Of a stretch of 5,098 bases of DNA, positions 1 through 4,519 are shown piece by piece; position 1 is the stretch's first letter, and every line of letters begins with the position of its first letter. Where the stretch lies: assembly GCA_022842255.1 (NCBI GenBank), contig JALHPW010000413.1:1-5098 (forward strand), in the 5' to 3' direction. Below the pieces are notes generated by a model that searched no databases, was not told the origin of the DNA, and saw only the letters and a program-made list of their open reading frames with translations. The stretch comes from Saprospiraceae bacterium (GTDB taxonomy: Bacteria; Bacteroidota; Bacteroidia; Chitinophagales; Saprospiraceae). The position numbers and the translations under genes are program-made.

Positions 1-1
1 G

Positions 2-1627
2 CGGCAAATCGACATGGTGTTTGAAAACGCCTGCAATGGGCAATACAAGTTTCTCTATGTAAGTCCCGAGCGTTTGCAAACACCTATGGCGCGCGAACGG
101 ATTAAGCGTATGAATGTCAACCTTTTAGCGGTAGACGAGGCGCATTGTGTGAGCCAATGGGGTTATGATTTTCGTCCGCCGTATTTAAAAATTGCCGACT
201 TGCGCACGCTGATTCCCAAGGTGCCCGTGTTGGCGCTCACGGCTACGGCGACCACGGATGTTTTGGAGGACATCCAGGAAAAGCTTGCTTTTCGGTCCAA
301 AAACGTGTTCCGACAAAGTTTTGTGCGCAGTAATCTCTCATACTCCGTTTTGTACGAAGACCGAAAGCGGGAAAAACTGATTGATATCCTGCGCCGCGTT
401 CCCGGAACAGGGATTGTGTATGCCAGAAGCCGGGGCGAAACCAAAGAAATTGCCCATTTTTTGCTCAAAAACGGCATTCAGGCGGATTTTTACCACGCCG
501 GGTTGCCGGGCGAAGAGCGCAGTGCAAAACAGGAAGCCTGGGTGGCGGGTAAAACCAGGATTATCGTGAGCACCAATGCTTTTGGGATGGGCATCGACAA
601 GCCGGATGTGCGGATTGTGGTGCATTTGCACCTCCCGGATACACTGGAAGGCTTTTTCCAAGAGGCAGGACGTGGTGGTCGCGACGGACTGAAATCTTAT
701 GCCACACTCTTGTACGCACCAGGCGATGGGGCGGCCCTGCGTTTTCATTTGCAGTCCGCCTTTCCGCCGATGGACTTGGTGCGGCAGGTGTATCGGGCCT
801 TGGGAAGCCACACCCAACTAGCGATTGGGGCAGGGGAGGGGGAGAGTTTTGATTTCGATCTCTCGCATTTTTGCCAGGTTTTCAAACTGGACCATGCGCC
901 CACCCATGCGGCCCTGCGTTTGTTGGAATTAGAAGGCTGGATTTTCATGAGCGACGCTGCGGCCTCGCCTGCCCGCGCGCACGTGACCGCCTCGCGTGAG
1001 GCCCTGTACGACTACCAGCTGCGCAACAAACAAGCCGATACCGTATTGAAGACGCTGTTACGGGCCTATCCGGGCATGCAGTCCGATTTTGTGGACATCA
1101 GTGAAATGGTGATTGCAAAATACGCCAAACTCCCCGCCGAGGTGGTGGTACAGGTGTTGCAAACTGCTCATAATGAAGGCATTCTGTTGTATGAACCCCG
1201 TAAGGAAAAGCCACAATTGACCTTTACTCGCGAGCGGGTGGCTGCCGAAAACCTCACCATCGACCAGCAAAAGTTCAACCTGCGCAAACAACGCGCCGAG
1301 GAGCGCGTGGAGAGGGCCATACAGTTTGCCGAAACCCGGAAATGCCGGAGCCAGCAACTATTGGCGTATTTCGGGGAGCCCGACAGCAAGTCCTGCGGAA
1401 TCTGTGATATTTGTACCGGACGGCATAAAACCGATATGTCGGCCGTGAATTTTGAAGGGTACGAAAAGAAAATCCGCGAACTGCTCCGCCACGAACCCCT
1501 GACTTTTGAAGAAATCTTGGAGTCTTTTGCCCAAAAACGCCACGACGCGGTGGCGCAGGTGCTCAATTATTTACTGGACGAAGGGAAGTTGAGCGCTGGT
1601 GCGGGTGGGAAAATTGGGGTGGGGTAG
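2..1627 (+). CDS. recQ: RecQ-family ATP-dependent DNA helicase, C-terminal part (5' end outside window)
   Basis: Superfamily 2 helicase that unwinds DNA 3'->5' in recombination and repair. The frame is open to the left edge, so the N-terminus with motifs 0, I (Walker A) and Ia is missing. Counting from the Met codon at 14 (an internal Met, not the start), visible motifs are: motif II DEAH at 41-44 followed by the RecQ aromatic-rich loop CVSQWGYDFRPPY; motif III ALTATAT at 74-80; motif IV GIVYARSR at 133-140; motif V STNAFGMGIDKPDVR at 186-200; motif VI QEAGRGGRDG at 216-225. The zinc site is Cys444, 461, 464, 467, spaced C-x16-C-x2-C-x2-C exactly as in E. coli RecQ. About 220 residues separate motif VI from the first zinc Cys, against under 60 in E. 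coli; from memory such a long form is usual in Bacteroidota. No HRDC domain is evident; the last ~60 residues look like a small winged helix. The TAG stop lies inside the palindromic repeat at 1623-1727. Convergent with aroK. Confidence 0.95.
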   Translation, partial: RQIDMVFENACNGQYKFLYVSPERLQTPMARERIKRMNVNLLAVDEAHCVSQWGYDFRPPYLKIADLRTLIPKVPVLALTATATTDVLEDIQEKLAFRSKNVFRQSFVRSNLSYSVLYEDRKREKLIDILRRVPGTGIVYARSRGETKEIAHFLLKNGIQADFYHAGLPGEERSAKQEAWVAGKTRIIVSTNAFGMGIDKPDVRIVVHLHLPDTLEGFFQEAGRGGRDGLKSYATLLYAPGDGAALRFHLQSAFPPMDLVRQVYRALGSHTQLAIGAGEGESFDFDLSHFCQVFKLDHAPTHAALRLLELEGWIFMSDAAASPARAHVTASREALYDYQLRNKQADTVLKTLLRAYPGMQSDFVDISEMVIAKYAKLPAEVVVQVLQTAHNEGILLYEPRKEKPQLTFTRERVAAENLTIDQQKFNLRKQRAEERVERAIQFAETRKCRSQQLLAYFGEPDSKSCGICDICTGRHKTDMSAVNFEGYEKKIRELLRHEPLTFEEILESFAQKRHDAVAQVLNYLLDEGKLSAGAGGKIGVG

Positions 1628-1727
1628 CATGGCGTTTACGCCGTCGGGAAAAGTGCCGTTTACGGCGCACATGAGGACCTCTGTGGCGTAAACGCCTTTT
1701 TACCGACGGCGTAAACGCCATGCTACC
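1623..1727. repeat. Nested palindromic repeat (long inverted repeat with four copies of a 12-bp hairpin unit)
   Basis: The outer arms at 1623-1647 and 1703-1727 are perfectly complementary over 25 bp. Inside and including the arms there are four copies of a near-self-complementary 12-mer: GGCGTTTACGCC at 1631, GCCGTTTACGGC at 1655, and GGCGTAAACGCC at 1685 and 1709, spaced 24, 30 and 24 bp. Copy two differs at two positions that pair with each other (G-C swapped to C-G), so its pairing is kept. The whole block can fold as one long, slightly bulged hairpin or as a row of small ones. It fills the gap between the convergent recQ and aroK genes and contains the recQ stop codon. No transposase or obvious target-site duplication is seen. 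It is probably a dispersed REP/MITE-like element; that it recurs elsewhere in the genome is inference. Confidence 0.85.
1649..1701. terminator. Possible two-way intrinsic terminator inside the palindromic repeat
   Basis: On the + strand the small hairpin GGCG-TAAA-CGCC (1685-1696) is followed directly by five T (1697-1701). On the - strand the matching hairpin GCCG-TAAA-CGGC (1666-1655) is followed by AC and then four T (1652-1649). This symmetric arrangement sits between the convergent recQ and aroK genes, where each transcript needs an end. The small stems are short (4-5 bp), so the claim is tentative; folding of the long outer stem may contribute or compete. Confidence 0.4.
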
Positions 1728-1728
1728 G

Positions 1729-2259
1729 TCAAGTGTACAAGCTGCCAATAGCCCTATTCAATACTGACCAAAAATGTTCATTGCTGCCAGTTTGTTCCAA
1801 AACCACTTGTGCTTGCCTGTAAAATGATTCACGCTCCGCAATCTTAATTTCTATAAAATGTTGAAGTTCAGCATCTTTTACACCTGATAGCAAGGGGCGG
1901 ACCTCTTTTTCGTGCCGCAAGCGCTGTACCAATACGGCGGATGGGGTGTTCAAATATACGGTGTGTCCATGAGCATTCATCCAATCCATATTGTCGCCAA
2001 AACAGGGTGTTCCGCCGCCAGCGGCAACAATGCTGGGAGGCATATCCACGAGTGAGTGCAGGGCGTCTCGTTCCAGCGTGCGGAATCCAGGTTCGCCTTG
2101 TTCCGCAAAGATTTCAGCGATTGTTTTCCCGGCCCGAGTTGTAATCAAATCGTCGAGGTCCAGAAAAGGCACAGCGAGCTCCTGGGACAACATTCGTCCC
2201 CAGTAGCTCTTGCCGCAGCCCATAAAACCAAGAAGAAACAGATGTGGCCGGGTTTGCAT
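1729..2259 (-). CDS. aroK: Shikimate kinase
   Basis: Cytoplasmic enzyme that transfers phosphate from ATP to the 3-hydroxyl of shikimate, in the chorismate pathway to aromatic amino acids. At 176 aa it is the usual length. Family motifs are all present: P-loop GFMGCGKS at residues 11-18; the FLDLDDLI segment at 32-39 carrying the Asp that helps bind Mg2+ and shikimate; GFRTLE at 58-63 with the shikimate-binding Arg60; GGG at 81-83; the lid segment with Arg121-Pro-Leu-Leu; and an RESFY segment from Arg143 near the C-terminus. The ATG start is well fixed because an in-frame TAA lies only two codons upstream. No Shine-Dalgarno sequence is visible, as is common in Bacteroidota. It stands alone on this strand, not in a visible aro operon. 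Its TGA stop lies 1 bp beyond the palindromic repeat. aroK and aroL cannot be told apart by sequence alone; aroK is the default name. Confidence 0.96.
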   Translation of the reverse strand: MQTRPHLFLLGFMGCGKSYWGRMLSQELAVPFLDLDDLITTRAGKTIAEIFAEQGEPGFRTLERDALHSLVDMPPSIVAAGGGTPCFGDNMDWMNAHGHTVYLNTPSAVLVQRLRHEKEVRPLLSGVKDAELQHFIEIKIAERESFYRQAQVVLEQTGSNEHFWSVLNRAIGSLYT

Positions 2260-2286
2260 ATCGTTTTAACAGCGATGCGTTTCAGG

Positions 2287-2294
2287 CAAAGATA
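2287..2294 (-). promoter_or_regulatory. Putative -7 promoter element for aroK
   Basis: On the - strand this reads TATCTTTG, a full match to the Bacteroidota -7 consensus TAnnTTTG, ending 27 bp upstream of the aroK ATG. That implies a leader of about 20 nt. No convincing -33 TTTG is seen at the expected 19-21 bp spacing. Confidence 0.55.
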
Positions 2295-2301
2295 GCAATG
2301 T

Positions 2302-2309
2302 TACCTTTG
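2302..2309 (+). promoter_or_regulatory. TAnnTTTG element facing the DUF1573 gene
   Basis: Reads TACCTTTG on the + strand, a full consensus match, 7 bp from the oppositely oriented element of aroK. It would give a leader of about 145 nt for the lipoprotein gene, running through the repeat region. No clear -33 TTTG. The nearer element at 2420-2427 is the better candidate, so this one may be chance. Confidence 0.3.
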
Positions 2310-2327
2310 TGGCTTAAGCCTAAAATG

Positions 2328-2416
2328 GATATTGAATAATATTGAGAAATTGGGATATTGGCCTTCAAATCTTTGATTAACAACAGAATATCTCAATGTC
2401 CAAATAGCTCAATATC
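2328..2416. repeat. AT-rich imperfect inverted repeat upstream of the DUF1573 gene
   Basis: ATATTGAG at 2339-2346 is the reverse complement of CTCAATAT at 2408-2415, and similarity continues inward imperfectly over about 22 bp (2339-2360 against 2391-2415). GATATTGA at 2328-2335 can also pair with TCAATATC at 2409-2416, giving alternative folds. The spacer is about 30 nt. It contains no coding potential. It could fold in a leader if transcription began at 2302-2309; otherwise its role is unknown. Confidence 0.45.
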
Positions 2417-2459
2417 AGCTAGTTTTGCCTCAAATCTCATTACACAATAACACAATATT
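2361..2459 (+). repeat. Imperfect direct repeat, two units
   Basis: The stretch from 2361 (GCCTTCAAATCT then ATTA, ACAA, CAGAATAT) resembles that from 2427 (GCCTCAAATCTC then ATTA, ACAA, CACAATAT), each about 32 bp with small gaps. The second unit ends at the ATG of the lipoprotein gene. The region is AT-rich, which makes chance similarity easier, so confidence is limited. Confidence 0.35.
2420..2427 (+). promoter_or_regulatory. Putative -7 promoter element for the DUF1573 lipoprotein gene
   Basis: Reads TAGTTTTG, matching TAnnTTTG, and ends 32 bp before the ATG at 2460, a typical distance that implies a leader of roughly 25 nt. No clear -33 TTTG. The leader has no Shine-Dalgarno sequence but is A-rich just before the ATG. 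Confidence 0.5.
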
Positions 2460-2936
2460 ATGAAAAATAGCCTCTTTTTGCTTTTGATTGCAGCCGTTGT
2501 CTGGGTATCTTGCAAAAACGATACCAGCGGCGTACAGGAAATCCGCGCGGGCGGACCCAACAGCGACCTGGTGCGAAACCCCGCCACGGCCAATATGCCA
2601 ACCGACACCAACTTGTTGGCGCGCATCACCTTCGAGGAGCCCGAGTTTGATTTTGGTACCGTGAACGAGGGCGCCATCATCGAACACACTTTTAAGTTCA
2701 CCAATACGGGCAAGGTGCCGCTCACCATCCTGAAATGTCGCTCCTCCTGTGGCTGCACCGTCCCGGAATGGCCAGAAGAGCCCATCGCTCCAGGTGGTAC
2801 TGGCGAAATCAAGGCCAAGTTCAATACCGAAGGCAAGATACGGGAACAAAAAAAGACGATTACGGTGACGTCTAATACTTACCCGAATGAGAGCAAGGTG
2901 ATGTTGAAGGGGACGGTGAATGCTGTTAAGGGGTGA
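2460..2936 (+). CDS. DUF1573-domain lipoprotein
   Basis: Predicted lipid-anchored envelope protein of 158 aa. The N-terminus (MKNSLF, a hydrophobic run to residue 16, then WVSC) is a type II signal peptide with Cys18 as the likely lipidated residue; the box is looser than the usual L-A/S-G/A-C, which Bacteroidota often tolerate. Residues 19-55 are a low-complexity, probably flexible tether. Residues ~56-155 match DUF1573: FDFGTV at 63-68, HTFKFTNTG at 76-84, the hallmark SSCGCTVP at 95-102 with a further Cys93, PGG at 111-113, and VTSN at 136-139, suggesting one immunoglobulin-like beta-sandwich. The family has no established biochemical function. An in-frame TAA four codons upstream makes this ATG the natural start. 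The gene stands alone: divergent from aroK and followed by a strong terminator. The domain call is firm; partner and role are unknown. Confidence 0.93.
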   Translation: MKNSLFLLLIAAVVWVSCKNDTSGVQEIRAGGPNSDLVRNPATANMPTDTNLLARITFEEPEFDFGTVNEGAIIEHTFKFTNTGKVPLTILKCRSSCGCTVPEWPEEPIAPGGTGEIKAKFNTEGKIREQKKTITVTSNTYPNESKVMLKGTVNAVKG

Positions 2937-2954
2937 TTGCTAACTATTTAGCGG

Positions 2955-3000
2955 ACAAAAAACGGTGTTGCGATTGAACGCAGCGCCGTTTTTTGTTTTT
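2955..3000 (+). terminator. Intrinsic terminator after the DUF1573 gene
   Basis: A 16-bp stem pairs 2957-2972 with 2979-2994 (two G-U pairs), loop ATTGAA, and extends by C-G and A-U to 2955-2956/2995-2996. The 3' arm ends in six T, followed by G and five more T. The 5' side has the matching A run, so it could also act on - strand transcripts. It starts 19 bp after the stop codon. Confidence 0.9.
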
Positions 3001-3019
3001 GGAGGTTAGTTGGGGTAGA

Positions 3020-3045
3020 GAGGCGGTGGCTTCAGTTACCGCCTC
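3020..3045. repeat. Small GC-rich inverted repeat
   Basis: GAGGCGGT (3020-3027) pairs perfectly with ACCGCCTC (3038-3045) around a 10-nt loop. No T run follows on either strand, so it is not a standard terminator. It lies 20 bp beyond the terminator of the preceding gene; role unknown. Confidence 0.5.
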
Positions 3046-3092
3046 AATAATTTCAACCCAGACGCATGAAATAGCGTATTTAAAAATAATTA

Positions 3093-3111
3093 TACTTTGT
3101 AGCTCAAAGTA
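3093..3111. promoter_or_regulatory. Dyad upstream of the OmpA-domain gene, possible operator
   Basis: TACTTTGTAGCTCAAAGTA is a 7-bp perfect inverted repeat with a 5-nt spacer, the size of a dimeric regulator site. It ends 14 bp before the putative -7 element at 3126-3133, so it spans the expected -33 region. No known regulator consensus is recognised; operator function is inference. Confidence 0.3.
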
Positions 3112-3125
3112 ATTTTTAATATCCA

Positions 3126-3133
3126 TACATTTG
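3126..3133 (+). promoter_or_regulatory. Putative -7 promoter element for the OmpA-domain gene
   Basis: Reads TACATTTG, a full match to TAnnTTTG, ending 30 bp before the ATG at 3164. A TTTG at 3096-3099 is 26 bp upstream, too far for the usual 19-21 bp spacing. A weak AAGGA lies 3 bp before the ATG. Confidence 0.5.
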
Positions 3134-3163
3134 CGAACTTTTTAGCTAACAAAGCAAGGACAC

Positions 3164-4312
3164 ATGAAGCTTTTAAAAATCGCCGCTTACCCCCTTATCG
3201 CCATCTTTTCAGTCTGCACAGGCGTTGTAGCTACCGCTCAAGCCCAATCCAGCATCAAACCGGCCATTACCATTGTTACCGATCTTAGTTGGGAGGTCAG
3301 CCGCTCGTCGACACAGTTTGGAGAATATCCATTGTCGGCGGAGCAAGCCCCTTCTGAAACGTCGCCGCTATATGGTGGGACGCAGAAGGCTATGCCTGCG
3401 GAATACAACGACCGCTCGAAGATTGTACCCGGCTCCATACCCATCTGGCGCAATCGCAGGGCCAATAGTGAAGGGGAAGCGTATCAGTTTCGCAAGAACG
3501 TGCAGCTGGACAATGCGCCTATTCAAAAGATTACCCTGGACATCAACTGCGACGATGTGGCGCGCGTGTACATCAACAAGCGGCTGGTCAGTGTAGACAA
3601 GCGCGACGGGAAACTGAAGGATGGGTATGATGATTGGTTTTTTTACCGCAGCGTATCAGGCTTTATGTACGACAGAATCTATACGTACGACGTTACGGAC
3701 TACTTTTTTGCCAACGTCAACAATACAATTCTCATTGAGGCGGTCAGCCTGGCGTTTGATGGCAGCCATGCTCACCTGAGCGCCAAGATTGTAATTGAAT
3801 TCGGGCCAGAACCGGTACGCCCCAGCACTTCACCCGAGAAACGAAAGCCGACCGTCGCGCCCAAAGCCAAGGTGCCAGCACCAACTACCACAATTGCCCA
3901 ACCCACTCAGCCTGAAAAAACAGTGTTCGAAGCTGGCCGAGACCCTGAGATTGAAAAGCTTCACGTAGGCAGCATCCTCGAACTGGGACACGTGTACTTC
4001 AAGGCCGATAAATACCAGCTAGATTCCACATCATACCCCACACTCGCTGCTTTAGCAAGCTTCCTGAAGCGAAACCCCAGTTTAAAAGTTGAAATCGGCG
4101 GACACACCAATTTGCGCCCCAATGATGCTTTTGCGGCAGAGTTGTCCACCAACCGGGCGCGTGCCGTCATGCAGTACTTGACAGACCATGGCGTTGCAGC
4201 AAATCGTGTGGTGTATAAAGGGTATGGGAAATCCCAACCCAGGGTCAATGCGCTATCCAAAGAGGCGGACCGAGCAAACCAGCGGGTGGAGATAAAAGTG
4301 CTGGAGAAGTAG
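3164..4312 (+). CDS. Exported OmpA-family protein with N-terminal jelly-roll-like domain
   Basis: Predicted envelope protein of 382 aa. A signal peptide covers residues 1-27 (hydrophobic core then A-Q-A, cut before Gln28). Residues ~32-213 form a beta-rich region whose pattern (YQFRKNVQLD at 107-116, DINCDDVARVYINKRLV at 126-142, YDVTDYF at 175-181, then an NTILIEA strand) resembles galactose-binding-like jelly rolls of carbohydrate-active enzymes; that similarity is by eye. Residues ~214-254 are a Pro/Thr/Lys-rich linker. Residues ~268-380 are an OmpA-like domain: VYFKADKYQLD at 277-287, GGHTN at 312-316, LSTNRARAV at 327-335, GYGKSQP at 353-359, NQRVEI at 372-377. The peptidoglycan-binding Asp of GHTD is Asn316 here, while the partner Arg331 is kept at the usual 15-residue distance. 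No outer-membrane barrel is seen, so it is probably a periplasmic cell-wall-bound protein. An in-frame TAG upstream (3143-3145) supports this ATG. Single-gene unit, convergent with tRNA-His. Confidence 0.9.
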   Translation: MKLLKIAAYPLIAIFSVCTGVVATAQAQSSIKPAITIVTDLSWEVSRSSTQFGEYPLSAEQAPSETSPLYGGTQKAMPAEYNDRSKIVPGSIPIWRNRRANSEGEAYQFRKNVQLDNAPIQKITLDINCDDVARVYINKRLVSVDKRDGKLKDGYDDWFFYRSVSGFMYDRIYTYDVTDYFFANVNNTILIEAVSLAFDGSHAHLSAKIVIEFGPEPVRPSTSPEKRKPTVAPKAKVPAPTTTIAQPTQPEKTVFEAGRDPEIEKLHVGSILELGHVYFKADKYQLDSTSYPTLAALASFLKRNPSLKVEIGGHTNLRPNDAFAAELSTNRARAVMQYLTDHGVAANRVVYKGYGKSQPRVNALSKEADRANQRVEIKVLEK

Positions 4313-4324
4313 GGTGGGGCCAAT

Positions 4325-4360
4325 AAAAAAGCGGGACTGATTTTTCAATCAATCCCGCTT
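4325..4360 (-). terminator. Intrinsic terminator of the tRNA-His transcript
   Basis: AAGCGGGA (4329-4336) pairs with TCCCGCTT (4353-4360), and TGATT (4338-4342) with AATCA (4347-4351), leaving one C-A mismatch and a 4-nt loop. On the - strand the stem is followed by a T run (six A at 4325-4330 on the + strand, partly in the stem). It starts 3 bp after the tRNA 3' end. On the + strand no T run follows, so it is not a clean terminator for the OmpA-domain gene, whose stop is 12 bp away. Confidence 0.85.
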
Positions 4361-4363
4361 GGG

Positions 4364-4438
<75 letters not shown>

Positions 4439-4457
4439 ATTGTGCTTTTAAGCGGCG

Positions 4458-4490
4458 CAAAGATAGCAGCCGTTTATTAAAAAAGCCAAA
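4458..4490 (-). promoter_or_regulatory. Promoter of tRNA-His
   Basis: On the - strand TTTG (4490-4487) is followed after 21 bp by TATCTTTG (4465-4458), matching both the -33 and -7 elements of the Bacteroidota promoter at about the usual spacing. The -7 element ends 19 bp before G-1 of the tRNA. This is the best promoter match in the window. Confidence 0.7.
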
Positions 4491-4519
4491 CCCTTAACCC
4501 GGTAAAATTTCAAAAAGTT

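Noticed and set aside
338..817. 159-aa open frame on the - strand
   Set aside because: It is antisense to RecQ helicase motifs IV-VI, which are plainly the true coding frame.
1168..1566. 132-aa open frame on the - strand
   Set aside because: It is antisense to the RecQ zinc-binding region, which matches the family on the + strand.
1629..1691. 20-codon reading frame on the + strand just after the recQ stop
   Set aside because: It lies wholly within the repeat, with no ribosome-binding signal; the ATG is part of the palindrome arm.
1563..1748. Arg-rich 61-aa reading frame on the - strand over the palindromic repeat
   Set aside because: Its composition is produced by translating the repeated GGCGTTTACGCC units; it overlaps the recQ and aroK ends and has no initiation signal.
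2393..2849. Two open frames of 139-147 aa on the - strand
   Set aside because: Both are antisense to the DUF1573 lipoprotein, which has a signal peptide and family motifs.
3020..3045. Second terminator after the DUF1573 gene
   Set aside because: The 8-bp stem has no T run on either strand, and a strong terminator already lies just upstream.
2944..3126. 60-aa open frame on the - strand between the lipoprotein and OmpA-domain genes
   Set aside because: It runs through the terminator stem and a small inverted repeat, has no recognisable motif, and starts in AT-rich promoter-like sequence.
3961..4323. 120-aa open frame on the - strand
   Set aside because: It is antisense to the OmpA domain, whose motifs are in the + frame.
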